In this document: one piece after another, positions 1 through 8,404 of the stretch | Layout of the letters: each line of letters begins with the position of its first letter | How positions within the stretch are numbered: the stretch's first letter is position 1 | Assembly (NCBI GenBank): GCA_947254645.1 | Contig: CAMYDW010000004.1 | Coordinates: 82,376 to 146,375 of the forward strand | DNA from: an uncultured Peptococcaceae bacterium | GTDB lineage: Bacteria; Bacillota; Peptococcia; Peptococcales; Peptococcaceae | Length of the DNA stretch: 64,000 nt | Direction: 5' to 3' | Translations under genes and position numbers: made by a program | The notes under the pieces: generated by a model | Database searches by the model: none | Told to the model about the DNA's origin: nothing | What the model saw: the letters and a program-made list of their open reading frames with translations, nothing else

Positions 1-196
1 ACAGTGGTTTGCTGCTTATATCGGTATGATCACAGTTATTGCCTTGCGTCTCATGGCGGCGAAGTATCGCTGGAGTTTACCAAAATCAGGTGCCTATCTT
101 GAAGATTTAGAAGACTGCCTTCAATCAATTGGCGAAGAGCAATGGAATGTTCCATTGACAGAAGCACTTGAAGAGGAAGAAGAAATAGCGAACTAG
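1..196 (+). CDS. TRIC/UPF0126-family membrane channel, C-terminal end (partial)
   Basis: Only the last 64 codons are inside the window; the gene begins upstream. The visible part is the end of a hydrophobic helix (YIGMITVIALRLMAAKY) followed by WSLPK and an acidic tail (EEEEE near the stop). A last membrane helix with Arg, a short aromatic stretch and then LP is the usual ending of the UPF0126 / trimeric intracellular cation channel (YadS/YicG-like) family, whose bacterial members are inner-membrane cation or glycine transport proteins. The stop TAG lies 26 nt before the carbonic anhydrase gene, so the two may be co-transcribed. The family call rests on a short tail only. Confidence 0.6.
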   Translation, partial: QWFAAYIGMITVIALRLMAAKYRWSLPKSGAYLEDLEDCLQSIGEEQWNVPLTEALEEEEEIAN

Positions 197-222
197 CCAA
201 AGCTGACAAAAGGGAGAAAAGC

Positions 223-780
223 ATGACAGGACAAGAAATTATTAACAAACTAGTTGAAGGCAACAATCAATTTTTAACGACTAATAGAGCCATTGGGGAT
301 GTGTCTTTGGAAAAACGAATCGAAACCAGTCAAGGACAACAGCCTTATGCGGTGGTCTTGACCTGTGCCGATTCTCGTACCATGCCAGAAGCCATTTTTT
401 CTGTAGGCTTAGGCGAATTATTTGTTGTGCGTGTGGCAGGCAATGTGGTGGGCCTATCCGAGCTTGCCTCTATCGAATTTGCTGCCGATAAATTAGGCTG
501 TAAGGTGTTGGTGGTGCTTGGACACACCCATTGTGGTGCAGTCACTGCAGCGATGGAGCCTGCTCAAGGTGGCTATATCGAAACCATTCTGGATGAAATT
601 CGTGGGGCCATCAAGGATGAGAAAGACGATGAACATGCCAGCTGCCTAAACGTTATTAACAGTATCAATAAAATTAAAAGTCAATTTCACCCAAAAAATG
701 AATTGAGTGTGATTGGCGGTGTTTATCATATTGAATCAGGTAAAGTGGATTTTGTGACAGGGCTTGAAGCACTGTCTTAA
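223..780 (+). CDS. Beta-class carbonic anhydrase
   Basis: Cytoplasmic zinc enzyme interconverting CO2 and bicarbonate. The 185-residue protein carries the beta-class signature: Cys48-Ala-Asp50-Ser-Arg52, the dyad next to the first zinc ligand, and His101-Thr-His-Cys104 giving the other two ligands. The stretch GLGELFVVRVAGNVV between them is also typical of the family. Length is normal for a short bacterial beta-CA. Start ATG follows AGGGAGAAAAGC. Bicarbonate made here could feed acetyl-CoA carboxylase, encoded further along the window, but that link is inference. It is followed 20 nt later by a LOG-family gene and is probably co-transcribed with it. Confidence 0.9.
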   Translation: MTGQEIINKLVEGNNQFLTTNRAIGDVSLEKRIETSQGQQPYAVVLTCADSRTMPEAIFSVGLGELFVVRVAGNVVGLSELASIEFAADKLGCKVLVVLGHTHCGAVTAAMEPAQGGYIETILDEIRGAIKDEKDDEHASCLNVINSINKIKSQFHPKNELSVIGGVYHIESGKVDFVTGLEALS

Positions 781-800
781 TTAAAGAAGGTGACAATGAT

Positions 801-1352
801 ATGAAAATCACTGTATATTGCGGTGCCAATCCAGGCAATAAAACCATTTATGCAGAGAAAACAAAACAGCTTGGTGAATGGATGGCCTCACATGGGCACC
901 AGCTTGTCTATGGTGGTGGCGGCTTGGGGCTCATGGGCTTGATTGCCGATACTGTCATCCAAAACGGCGGCAAAGCCCTTGGCGTCATTCCTCATTTTTT
1001 AGTGGAAAAAGAACATCCCTATCCACATTTGACCGAATTGGCTTTTGTGGATGACATGCCCCAACGCAAGAAACGCATGGCGCTGGAAGGGGAAGCCTTC
1101 ATTGCCCTGCCAGGGGGCTTAGGCACTCTTGAAGAAATCTCTGAAATGATTTCTTGGGCAAGGATTGGTCAAAATAGCAAGCCATGTATTCTCTATAATG
1201 TAGATAGCTATTATAATCCATTAAAGCAAATGCTAGATGATATGGTGGCCAATGGCTTTTTGAGCCAAGCCGATCGGGATAAGACACTCTTTTCAGAAGA
1301 CCTCGAAGAAATGCAAGCCTTTATCACGACCTATGAACCCCCTATTTTTTAA
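801..1352 (+). CDS. LOG-family protein (putative nucleoside 5'-monophosphate phosphoribohydrolase)
   Basis: A 183-residue Rossmann-type protein of the LOG / 'lysine decarboxylase-like' family (TIGR00730). Visible marks are YGGGGLGLMG at about residues 37-46, MPQRKKRM at 86-93 and the family signature PGGLGTLEE at 104-112. Characterised members cleave AMP or cytokinin ribotides to free base and ribose 5-phosphate; older annotations as lysine decarboxylase are wrong for the family. The exact substrate here cannot be read. The gene follows the carbonic anhydrase closely (RBS AAGAAGGTGACA) and is ended by a strong hairpin terminator just after the stop. Confidence 0.88.
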   Translation: MKITVYCGANPGNKTIYAEKTKQLGEWMASHGHQLVYGGGGLGLMGLIADTVIQNGGKALGVIPHFLVEKEHPYPHLTELAFVDDMPQRKKRMALEGEAFIALPGGLGTLEEISEMISWARIGQNSKPCILYNVDSYYNPLKQMLDDMVANGFLSQADRDKTLFSEDLEEMQAFITTYEPPIF

Positions 1353-1363
1353 ACATAACGCAC

Positions 1364-1395
1364 AAGGCGCCTTGCTCTTGCAGGGCGCCTTTTAT
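1364..1395 (+). terminator. Rho-independent terminator after LOG gene
   Basis: Stem AAGGCGCC...GGCGCCTT extended by TGC/GCA across a T-G pair, loop TCTT, then a short T-run. It closes the carbonic anhydrase/LOG unit. Confidence 0.85.
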
Positions 1396-1502
1396 TTGTT
1401 CAAAAAAATAAAGAGCATATTATATTGATAAAAAATATAAAACATGGTAATTTTTACATAAAATAGTCGTAAAATGACCGGTTTTAGAAAGGAGTATGCC
1501 AC

Positions 1503-3095
1503 ATGAAGAAATGGACTTTTGCAGCTGTTGCCTTGGCGATTTTAGTCGCCGCACCAGTGTCTGCCAGTGCGGACACCACAGCCCCTCCTCTTCTCATCAA
1601 TGGGGTGGCTTCACAAGAAAAGAACGCCCATTTTATTGATGAAGATGGATTGATGATGGTTTCTGAAGAGGTGTTGACTTCAGAGATGGACATGGTGGTG
1701 GCACGAGAGAAAGAAAACGTCACTGTGTCTACCCCGAGACAAACGGTTCTTCTCCAAGGAAAAATTGGAGAGGTGCAGGCAACCATGAACGAGCAACCAA
1801 TCCTTTTATCCACGCCCCTTGTTTTGCATAAGGATAAAGTCTTTTTGCCTTTGCGTTCCTTTGTGAGTCATTTTGGTGAAATCAAATGGCAAGGCCATGA
1901 AAAACCAACGGAAGTATGCTATGACTTCAATCAATTTGAAAAGGTGCCACCGATAGCCGTCAGTCCAACGCCATTGCCTTATCATGAGGTGGTCGATGGT
2001 GGGGTCGGCTTTGATAATGAAAAGCGACAATTTCTAGGGGATTACCCTCAAGGCCGTCTGTTATTTGAAAATCTTGATGAAGCAAAACATGCCATTTCTA
2101 TTTCAGATGCCTCTGGCAAAGAGGTGTTGGTCAAACCAGTGCATGAGGGCTACCAGCTTATCAATAGCATGGTTGAGAATGGACAAGTGACATGGATAGA
2201 AGTGGGTTCACAAGAGGCGAAGGACAAAGTAATCCCATGGTATCTGTATACCAAGTCTTTAACAAAGCAGAGCAAGCCTGTCTGTGTGGAAAAATCCCCA
2301 GAAAAGCTAAAAGACCCGGAAAAAGACCCTGCGCATCGCTTATTCCATTATGTGCAGATGAAAGGCGACCATATTGCCTATCCTTTCTATAATCAAGACA
2401 ATGGCAAGGTGGAATTGCGTCTGTACACCATTAGCAAAGAGAAAACAGCGGTTTTGGACAGCTTTTCATTGGCAGCGTCCATGGTGACAACTGAACATGC
2501 CAGCTATGAAGGGGGGATGGAAATTGCCCTCAGTGACACGGATGTGGTGTGGAATAAGACTATTCCAAGAGGCTATCTCGAATGCTATGGGGACTTGTAT
2601 CGTTATCACTTTGCCGACCAGAAAAAAACAGCCCTTTTAGAAGGTTGCAATTTTAAAACCCCATTGCTCATTGGCGATACCATGATTGTGGAAAGTATGC
2701 CAACAAGGCAGATGGTAAATCCTGAAGCACATCATAGTGGCGATTTGTGGCTCTATGATTTAAAAACCAACCAATGGACTGGACGACTCAACAACGGTTC
2801 AACCAAGGTGGTAGGCCATATCACTCGTTATCGTCCATTGCGTGACCAATACATGACTTTTTATGTAGAAAACACCAATGACAGAAGGGTACCAGTGGTC
2901 GATGTACAAAAAGGCCTTTTCTATTATGCAATGAATCCTCAAGGAGAATTTCTCAATAATATTCCAGAAGGACAAGATCATGATGTGCCTGTAGAAATCC
3001 TTGCCTCCTCGCAAGCCAAGGGACTATATAAGGTTTCTTATATACAAGATCCTTCAAAGGACAGTGTTATCCAACCATTGATATTAGGAGAATAA
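1503..3095 (+). CDS. Secreted stalk-domain (copper amine oxidase N-terminal-like) protein
   Basis: A 530-residue exported protein of unknown function. The N-terminus is a clear signal peptide (KK, hydrophobic core, probable cleavage after VSASA at about residue 23). Residues about 30-135 form a stalk / copper-amine-oxidase-N-like module, with VFLPLRSFVSHFGEIKW near 115-131; this is a surface-protein fold and implies no oxidase activity. The remaining ~390 residues contain spaced short beta-strand motifs (VTWIEVG, HIAYPFYN, DVVWNKT, DTMIVES), suggesting a beta-propeller-like domain, but no catalytic motif is seen. RBS AAAGGAG precedes the ATG. The gene is monocistronic and ends in a hairpin shared with a convergent gene. 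Confidence 0.8.
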   Translation: MKKWTFAAVALAILVAAPVSASADTTAPPLLINGVASQEKNAHFIDEDGLMMVSEEVLTSEMDMVVAREKENVTVSTPRQTVLLQGKIGEVQATMNEQPILLSTPLVLHKDKVFLPLRSFVSHFGEIKWQGHEKPTEVCYDFNQFEKVPPIAVSPTPLPYHEVVDGGVGFDNEKRQFLGDYPQGRLLFENLDEAKHAISISDASGKEVLVKPVHEGYQLINSMVENGQVTWIEVGSQEAKDKVIPWYLYTKSLTKQSKPVCVEKSPEKLKDPEKDPAHRLFHYVQMKGDHIAYPFYNQDNGKVELRLYTISKEKTAVLDSFSLAASMVTTEHASYEGGMEIALSDTDVVWNKTIPRGYLECYGDLYRYHFADQKKTALLEGCNFKTPLLIGDTMIVESMPTRQMVNPEAHHSGDLWLYDLKTNQWTGRLNNGSTKVVGHITRYRPLRDQYMTFYVENTNDRRVPVVDVQKGLFYYAMNPQGEFLNNIPEGQDHDVPVEILASSQAKGLYKVSYIQDPSKDSVIQPLILGE

Positions 3096-3104
3096 TTTTT
3101 CCCA

Positions 3105-3143
3105 CAAAAAAAGCGGCTGTGTTTGATACACAGTCGCTTTTTT
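3105..3143. terminator. Bidirectional terminator between convergent genes
   Basis: A-run, stem GCG(G)CTGTG / CACAG(T)CGC with one mismatch, loop TTTGATA, then T-run. The A/T tails on both sides allow it to serve the stalk-domain gene (plus) and the AIM24 gene (minus). Confidence 0.85.
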
Positions 3144-3148
3144 GCTTA

Positions 3149-3985
3149 TTATTCGCCAAAGAGGGTGTTGCTGGTGATACTAGCAGCCTTTGCTGCCATT
3201 GAGCCTGTGGACTCATAGAGGGAGCGGGTATTGGCCACTGGGCTCATCAATACTTTCCCTGTGCCCCGATACACATTGACCAAGCCTTCGCCGCTGACAG
3301 CAGAGCCAAGAAGGGTTTTGGTGGAGCGTTCGACAGTAAATTCAAGGCTTGATGACCAGCAAACAGCCAGATTGCCATCAATCTTTAGCTCGTCATTGAA
3401 AAGCTCGACTTCAATCAATTCTTCTTCTGGCACATTGCTTTCTAAAGCCACAATGCCATTGCCAGAGAGGCTCATATTGAAGAGCCCTTCGCCACCGAGG
3501 GCCATTGAAGAAAGGTTTTTGCGTGCCACAATACTGCTCTTGATGTTGCCATCACAAGCGAGGAACATGCCATCCTCGATGGTCATGCCAGTGGTCCAGT
3601 CGCTGATGTTTTTGAGGATGATGTATTTATAGGTTGGTTCTAAAACCAAGAAGCCATTGCCCACATATTCTGGTTTGACGGTGGTTTCCTTGGTGACCGC
3701 CCCTTTGACCATCTTGCCAAAGAAGTCACCCACACCCTTGACCCCTGTGGTGGCTTGCACATTCCCTGCCATCCATTGCATCGCCCCTGCTTGAATGGTG
3801 GCGCTATTGCTGCCATTGAGTTCAATAACCACTTGGCGACGACGCACATTCATTTGCATCATAAAATATTCAGCAGTGGCATTCCATGGAGCCACGCTGG
3901 CATCACGGTTATATTCGAGTACATGAAAATTTTCAATGCTTTTGGTAAAGTGTCGATTGTTATTTTCTAAATTGTTTATTTTCAT
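3149..3985 (-). CDS. AIM24-family protein
   Basis: A 278-residue protein with repeated glycine-rich beta-strand segments: IQAGAMQWMAGNVQ near residues 66-79, GGEGLFNMSLSGNGIVALES near 164-183 and SGEGLVNVYRGTGKVLMSP near 229-247. This is the pattern of the AIM24 family (double-stranded beta-helix, TRAP-like), widespread in Bacillota with no agreed biochemical role. No signal peptide or membrane segment is seen. It runs divergently from the DUF4003 gene and convergently to the stalk-domain gene, so it is probably a single-gene unit. The family assignment is firm; the function is unknown. Confidence 0.8.
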   Translation of the reverse strand: MKINNLENNNRHFTKSIENFHVLEYNRDASVAPWNATAEYFMMQMNVRRRQVVIELNGSNSATIQAGAMQWMAGNVQATTGVKGVGDFFGKMVKGAVTKETTVKPEYVGNGFLVLEPTYKYIILKNISDWTTGMTIEDGMFLACDGNIKSSIVARKNLSSMALGGEGLFNMSLSGNGIVALESNVPEEELIEVELFNDELKIDGNLAVCWSSSLEFTVERSTKTLLGSAVSGEGLVNVYRGTGKVLMSPVANTRSLYESTGSMAAKAASITSNTLFGE

Positions 3986-4098
3986 TGGTATTCCTCACTT
4001 TCTGTAAAGAGAAAAAGGGTCCTTGTTTACAGCTTCTATTATACGATATAATGGCGATAGGAAATAGTACAATAATAGTGACAAAATAGGAGGGTAGT

Positions 4099-5085
4099 AT
4101 GAACCATACCTTGCAGCAACAATGCGATTTGTTTATAGAAAATAGAAATGCCTTGAAGGATGTTTTTAAATGGAGTGCCGATGGCATGGCCACCGCAGGG
4201 GCTGCTGTTTTTACTGTTTTAGGTAAAAAAGCACCAACTGATGCGATTCAGCACTGTGAAGCCCTTTTAAAGGAACGCACAGGCATGCTTTCTGATTTTC
4301 GTGGGACGATTAAAATCCCCTTGCTTTGTAAAATGGTGTTGTCCAATCATCCAGAAGAATATTTTGAAACAGTGGACAAAGCATACCGATTGCTCAATCA
4401 AGGCAAATTGGGAGGCTCCTCTTATCGTGCGATGGCAGCCCTCATCATAGCAGATACTGTTGAGCAGCAAGGGTTTGATACATCTATTGCACGCACCAAT
4501 GAAGTGTACGCAAAGATGAAAAATGCCCACAAATGGTTGACTTCTGATGAGGATCTGCCTTTTGCTGCGATGTTGGCGGTATCTGGCATGGACGCCACAA
4601 AGCTGATTGCAGAGGCAGCGCAATGCAATGACCTGTGCAAAGACACCTTTAGAAATCCAAATGCACGACAAAGCTTGAGCCATGTATTGGCCTTGAGTGA
4701 ATTACCAGCAGCAGAAAAAAGTGCCAAGGCCTCCATGATTTGGCGTGCCTTAAAAGAGGCCAAGCATAAATATGGCACTGGCAATGAAATCGCTCTTTTG
4801 GGAAATTTGGCAAGCTTATCTGTACCAGTGGAGCAGCTTGTCAAAGAAATCATTGAAGTAGAGGAGTACTTTAAGGAGCACAAAGGATTTGGTGACTTTA
4901 GCATGGGCGCCAATGTTCGTCGGATGATGGCAGCCCTCATGGTGATGAATATTCACCAGCCATGGGACCAATCCTCAAGGGATATTTCCCTGCAAGCCTC
5001 TTTGATGATAGTGATTCAAATGGAAATTTGTTTACTCATTTTAACAAGCGCCATGGTGGCAACGACTGTGGTGACAACAAATTAA
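4099..5085 (+). CDS. DUF4003-family protein
   Basis: A 328-residue, largely alpha-helical cytoplasmic protein resembling the DUF4003 family of Bacillota. Visible family-like stretches are YRAMAALIIAD near residue 112, DEDLPFAAMLAVSG near 148, KYGTGNEIALLGNLASL near 224 and GANVRRMMAALMVMN near 272. The C-terminal ~35 residues are hydrophobic (MEICLLILTSAMVATTVVTT), as in other members, so I do not call a frameshift there. No catalytic motif is known for the family. RBS AGGAGGG precedes the ATG. It is transcribed alone and ends at a hairpin. Confidence 0.7.
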   Translation: MNHTLQQQCDLFIENRNALKDVFKWSADGMATAGAAVFTVLGKKAPTDAIQHCEALLKERTGMLSDFRGTIKIPLLCKMVLSNHPEEYFETVDKAYRLLNQGKLGGSSYRAMAALIIADTVEQQGFDTSIARTNEVYAKMKNAHKWLTSDEDLPFAAMLAVSGMDATKLIAEAAQCNDLCKDTFRNPNARQSLSHVLALSELPAAEKSAKASMIWRALKEAKHKYGTGNEIALLGNLASLSVPVEQLVKEIIEVEEYFKEHKGFGDFSMGANVRRMMAALMVMNIHQPWDQSSRDISLQASLMIVIQMEICLLILTSAMVATTVVTTN

Positions 5086-5131
5086 GGCGTATCTCATACA
5101 ACACAAGCACGAAGAGGTGTTTGTTCTCCAT

Positions 5132-5164
5132 AAAACAACAGCCTATCATGGCTGTTGTTTTGTT
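5132..5164 (+). terminator. Terminator after DUF4003 gene
   Basis: Perfect stem AAAACAACAGCC / GGCTGTTGTTTT with loop TATCAT; the downstream T-run is short and overlaps the stem. Confidence 0.75.
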
Positions 5165-5322
5165 ATGCCTATGGCGAGGTATGTAAAGAAAGTAAATAAT
5201 TTTGATCAAGCACCATCGAATAGAATGTCCATGAAAATGAGAATATGCGGACATCTGCGCAAAAATATGCAAGCATATCATAGGCGATTAAAAATGTTGT
5301 TTGAGGAAAGGGCTTATAAAAA

Positions 5323-5949
5323 ATGATTGAATCTATGATGACATATGTTTCGGAAAATACAGCGCTCTATATTGGCTACATTGTAGAGCATATCTTGATT
5401 AGTATGCAGGCCTTGGCATTGGCTGGCATCATCGGTGTGATGCTCGGCTATGTAGGGTATCAGTATCCACGGATTCGTTCTTGGGTTACAGGGCTGTCTC
5501 AAGGCTTGCGGGTGATTCCATCCTTGGGTATTTTGTTTATTCTTATTCCTTTGATTGGTGTCGGCAAGGTACCAGCATTGCTCGCTTTGGTGATATTGGG
5601 CTTGCCGCCAGTGGTATTAAATACCATTGTTGGTTTGGCACAGGTGTCAGAGGGGTTGATGGAAACTGGGACTGGACTAGGAATGACCCACCGCCAATTA
5701 ATTTATAAAGTGGCCTTTCCTTTGGCACTGCCATATATTTTAATCGGCTTAAAGCTGGCCTTGGTAGAAATCATTTCTTCAGCAACCTTGGCAACCTATA
5801 TTGGTGCTGGTGGCTTGGGGAATATTATTTTCACTGGCTTAGGGCTTTATCGTTATGACTTATTGATTCTCGGTGGGGCTTCTGTGGCGATGCTATCACT
5901 GGTGTCTATGGTTGTTTTTGATTTGATTATTAGAAAGGTTCAATCATGA
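5323..5949 (+). CDS. Osmoprotectant (glycine betaine/choline-type) ABC permease 1
   Basis: Inner-membrane permease of a quaternary-amine ABC importer. The 208-residue chain has five to six hydrophobic helices and the EAA-type loop METGTGLGMTHRQLIYKVAF near residues 115-134, which docks to the ATPase. Helix motifs (LRVIPSLGILFILIPLIGVGKVPALLALVILGLPPVV) are typical of the OpuCB/OpuCD/YehW/YehY group. It is the first gene of a four-gene operon ordered permease, binding protein, ATPase, permease; its stop overlaps the next start as ATGA. A second permease with only moderate similarity is the last gene, so the membrane part is probably a heterodimer. Confidence 0.88.
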   Translation: MIESMMTYVSENTALYIGYIVEHILISMQALALAGIIGVMLGYVGYQYPRIRSWVTGLSQGLRVIPSLGILFILIPLIGVGKVPALLALVILGLPPVVLNTIVGLAQVSEGLMETGTGLGMTHRQLIYKVAFPLALPYILIGLKLALVEIISSATLATYIGAGGLGNIIFTGLGLYRYDLLILGGASVAMLSLVSMVVFDLIIRKVQS

Positions 5950-6866
5950 TGAATAAAAGAAAAATAATAGCAGGCATCATCGCAAGTGTTCTTCTGGCAG
6001 GCATTGTTGTTTCAGGCCTGGTGGTTGATCAACAAAATGGCAGCAACGGAAATGCGGTGGTTCGTATTGGCTCAAAGGATTTTACCGAAAGCCAAATTTT
6101 AGGCGAAATTTATGCCCTTGCTTTAGAGGACAACGGTTATCAAGTAGAGAGAACCTTTAATATTTCTGGATTGCTGGTCCATCCTTCTTTGTTAAATGGG
6201 GAAATCGACCTTTATCCTGAATATACTGGGACAGGGCTTTTGTCTATTTTGAAGCTGCCCCGCATGGATGACCCAGAGGCAGTGTACCAAACTGTTAAAA
6301 AGGCCTACGCTGAAAAATTCAATATTACCTGGTTGGATTATGCTCAAGCGACAGATGGTCAAGGGATTGTGGTGCGCACGGATGTGGCTGAAAAATTAGG
6401 CATTCGCACAATTTCTGATTTGCAGAAGCATGCCCACGAAATACGCTTTGCTTCTCAAGGGAAATTTGATGCTCGAGAAGACGGTTTTCCAGGCATGGAA
6501 AAAACCTATGGCAAGTTTGATTGGATTTCCTCCACGGTGTATGACAACAGCTTGAAATACCCAGTGCTGGAAAACAATGAGGCAGATGCCACCCCAGCCT
6601 ACACCACCGAAGGCCAATTGGTGAATAAAGATAAATTTAGATTACTTGAGGACGATAAAAGATGCTGGCCGCCTTATAACATTGCCCCAGTGATTCGTAC
6701 ATCGTTTTTAGATGATCATCCAGATATTGCAGGGATTTTAAATGCCATTTCTGCCCATCTCACCACAGATAAAATGACAGAGATGAATGCAAAAGTTGAT
6801 GTGGATGGAGAAAACTATAAGGACGTTGCAAAGGCCTTTTATGATTCTCTACCAAAGAACAAGTAA
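5946..6866 (+). CDS. Osmoprotectant ABC transporter substrate-binding protein
   Basis: A 306-residue binding protein of the OpuCC / OsmF (choline, glycine betaine) family, folding as two lobes around a quaternary-amine ligand. Mature-part hallmarks are VRIGSKDFTESQILGEIYALALE at about residues 38-60, LLNGEIDLYPEYTGTGL near 82-98 and DATPAYTTEGQL near 213-224. The N-terminus is hydrophobic but has no lipobox cysteine, which is unusual for a Gram-positive binding protein; it may stay anchored by its first helix or be periplasmic in a diderm. The start ATG overlaps the upstream permease stop. Exact ligand cannot be read. Confidence 0.88.
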   Translation: MMNKRKIIAGIIASVLLAGIVVSGLVVDQQNGSNGNAVVRIGSKDFTESQILGEIYALALEDNGYQVERTFNISGLLVHPSLLNGEIDLYPEYTGTGLLSILKLPRMDDPEAVYQTVKKAYAEKFNITWLDYAQATDGQGIVVRTDVAEKLGIRTISDLQKHAHEIRFASQGKFDAREDGFPGMEKTYGKFDWISSTVYDNSLKYPVLENNEADATPAYTTEGQLVNKDKFRLLEDDKRCWPPYNIAPVIRTSFLDDHPDIAGILNAISAHLTTDKMTEMNAKVDVDGENYKDVAKAFYDSLPKNK

Positions 6867-6877
6867 GAGGAGATAGT

Positions 6878-7651
6878 ATGAATAAAAAATCAATGATAAA
6901 CTTTGAAAACGTTTCTAAAGTATATGGGGATGTCACCGCCTTGGATAATCTTTCAGTAGACATTTACGAAGGAGAATTTATTACCATATTGGGCTCCTCT
7001 GGCTCAGGAAAAACCACTGCCCTTAAAATGATGAACCGTTTAATTGAACCCTCTAGCGGCAAGGTGACCTTTGACGGAGAAGACATCATGACCTTGGATG
7101 CAGTGGCATTGCGCCGTAAAATTGGTTATGTGGTTCAGCAAATTGGACTTTTCCCACACATGACCGTTGAAGAAAATATTGCTGTTGTGCCAAAGCTTTT
7201 ATCCTGGGACAAAGAGAAAATATTGGCTCGCACCAAAGAATTGATGACGATGGTCAAGCTGCCTTATGACGAATATGGCAAGCGTTATCCTCGTGAGCTT
7301 TCTGGTGGACAACAGCAACGCATCGGCGTGGCACGTGCCCTTGCAGCAGATCCACCAGTGGTGCTCTTTGATGAGCCTTTTGGGGCGATTGATGCGATTA
7401 CACGTGCAGGGCTACAAGAAGAATTGGTGATGCTACATCAACAACTTGCCAATAAAACCTTTGTTTTTATCACCCACGATATTCATGAGGCCTTTCATTT
7501 AGGGTCTAGGGTGATGATTATGGACAAGGGCAAGCTGGTACAGTTTGATGAGCCAGCAGCCATCTTAGAAAATCCAAAAAGTGATTTCGTCAAATCATTG
7601 CTAGAAACAGTGAAAAATCAAGACAAGATTTGGAGGAAGCTCCATGATTAA
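6878..7651 (+). CDS. Osmoprotectant ABC transporter ATPase lacking CBS domains
   Basis: ATP-hydrolysing subunit of the importer. Walker A GSSGSGKTT at residues 39-47, Q-loop VVQQIGLFPHM near 86-96, signature LSGGQQQR near 141-148, Walker B VVLFDEPFGAID near 163-174 and switch His in VFITHD. At 257 residues it lacks the two C-terminal CBS domains that many OpuCA/OpuAA ATPases use to sense ionic strength, so it looks more like YehX of the E. coli OsmU system. It is preceded by AGAGGAG and its end overlaps the next permease start by 8 nt, indicating translational coupling. Confidence 0.9.
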   Translation: MNKKSMINFENVSKVYGDVTALDNLSVDIYEGEFITILGSSGSGKTTALKMMNRLIEPSSGKVTFDGEDIMTLDAVALRRKIGYVVQQIGLFPHMTVEENIAVVPKLLSWDKEKILARTKELMTMVKLPYDEYGKRYPRELSGGQQQRIGVARALAADPPVVLFDEPFGAIDAITRAGLQEELVMLHQQLANKTFVFITHDIHEAFHLGSRVMIMDKGKLVQFDEPAAILENPKSDFVKSLLETVKNQDKIWRKLHD

Positions 7652-8279
7652 TTATGCCGCTACCCACCTTTCCTTGTTATTAAAGATGACCTTAGAGCAT
7701 TTACAAATTGTGAGCACTGCCATGAGCATAGCCATGGTGCTGGCCAGTATCCTCACAGTGGTGCTGTTGCGCTTTAGCCGTTTTCAACAGGTATCTGGCT
7801 ATCTCCTTTCTATTTGCTATGCCATTCCATCCTTTGCCCTGTTTGCTTTATTGATTCCTCTTACTGGCCTAGGAAAAACCACAGCGATTATTGTCTTGGT
7901 TTTTTATGCCCAATATGTGTTGGTGCGAAGCTTTTTATCTGGGATTCAAGAAGTAGACCCTTCTGTCACAGAAGCTGCCTTGGGAATGGGGATGACCAGA
8001 GGACAAATTCTGCGAAAAATTCAACTTCCCTTGGCAATCCCTGGGATGATGGCAGGTATCAAGGTGGCCACCACCTCTACCATCGCCATTACCACCATTG
8101 GCGCCACCATCAATGCTGGCGGCTTAGGGATGATTTTATTCGATGGCCTGCGCACCCTTTCTATCGTGAAATTATCTTGGGGCATCTTTCTCACCGTGGG
8201 ACTCAGTATTCTTTTTATGCTGATTTTAGACATGATCGAAGAACTATTGACCACAAAATATGCCCCTATCAAATCATAG
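7644..8279 (+). CDS. Osmoprotectant ABC permease 2
   Basis: A 211-residue inner-membrane permease, second subunit of the importer. It has about five hydrophobic helices and the EAA loop VTEAALGMGMTRGQILRKIQ near residues 109-128, followed by PLAIPGMMAGIKVATTSTIAITTIGATINAGGLG, typical of the OpuC permease pair. The start overlaps the ATPase gene by 8 nt with RBS TGGAGGAAGC inside the ATPase coding end. It closes the operon; a strong terminator follows seven bases after the stop. Confidence 0.88.
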   Translation: MINYAATHLSLLLKMTLEHLQIVSTAMSIAMVLASILTVVLLRFSRFQQVSGYLLSICYAIPSFALFALLIPLTGLGKTTAIIVLVFYAQYVLVRSFLSGIQEVDPSVTEAALGMGMTRGQILRKIQLPLAIPGMMAGIKVATTSTIAITTIGATINAGGLGMILFDGLRTLSIVKLSWGIFLTVGLSILFMLILDMIEELLTTKYAPIKS

Positions 8280-8285
8280 CCTACG

Positions 8286-8326
8286 AAAACCAACCCTTGC
8301 TGTCTTGCAATGGGGTTGGTTTTTTT
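8286..8326 (+). terminator. Terminator of osmoprotectant operon
   Basis: Perfect 11-bp stem AAAACCAACCC / GGGTTGGTTTT with a 16-nt loop and a seven-T run. Confidence 0.88.
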
Positions 8327-8404
8327 ATTAAAAAAATGAACCTTTTGGAAGGTTCAATGCTCTTATATATAGATGCATCTATGATAGAGAGAAGGGGTGA
8401 AGCA

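Noticed and set aside
4940..5190. Possible frameshift at the end of the DUF4003 gene, since another frame is open there
   Set aside because: The hydrophobic C-terminal tail in the original frame resembles DUF4003 endings, and the alternative frame runs into the terminator.
5165..5326. Basic open frame (~53 codons) ending with ATGA overlap at the first osmoprotectant permease gene
   Set aside because: Its first ATG lies at the base of the preceding terminator with no ribosome site, and no family-like sequence is seen; probably chance.
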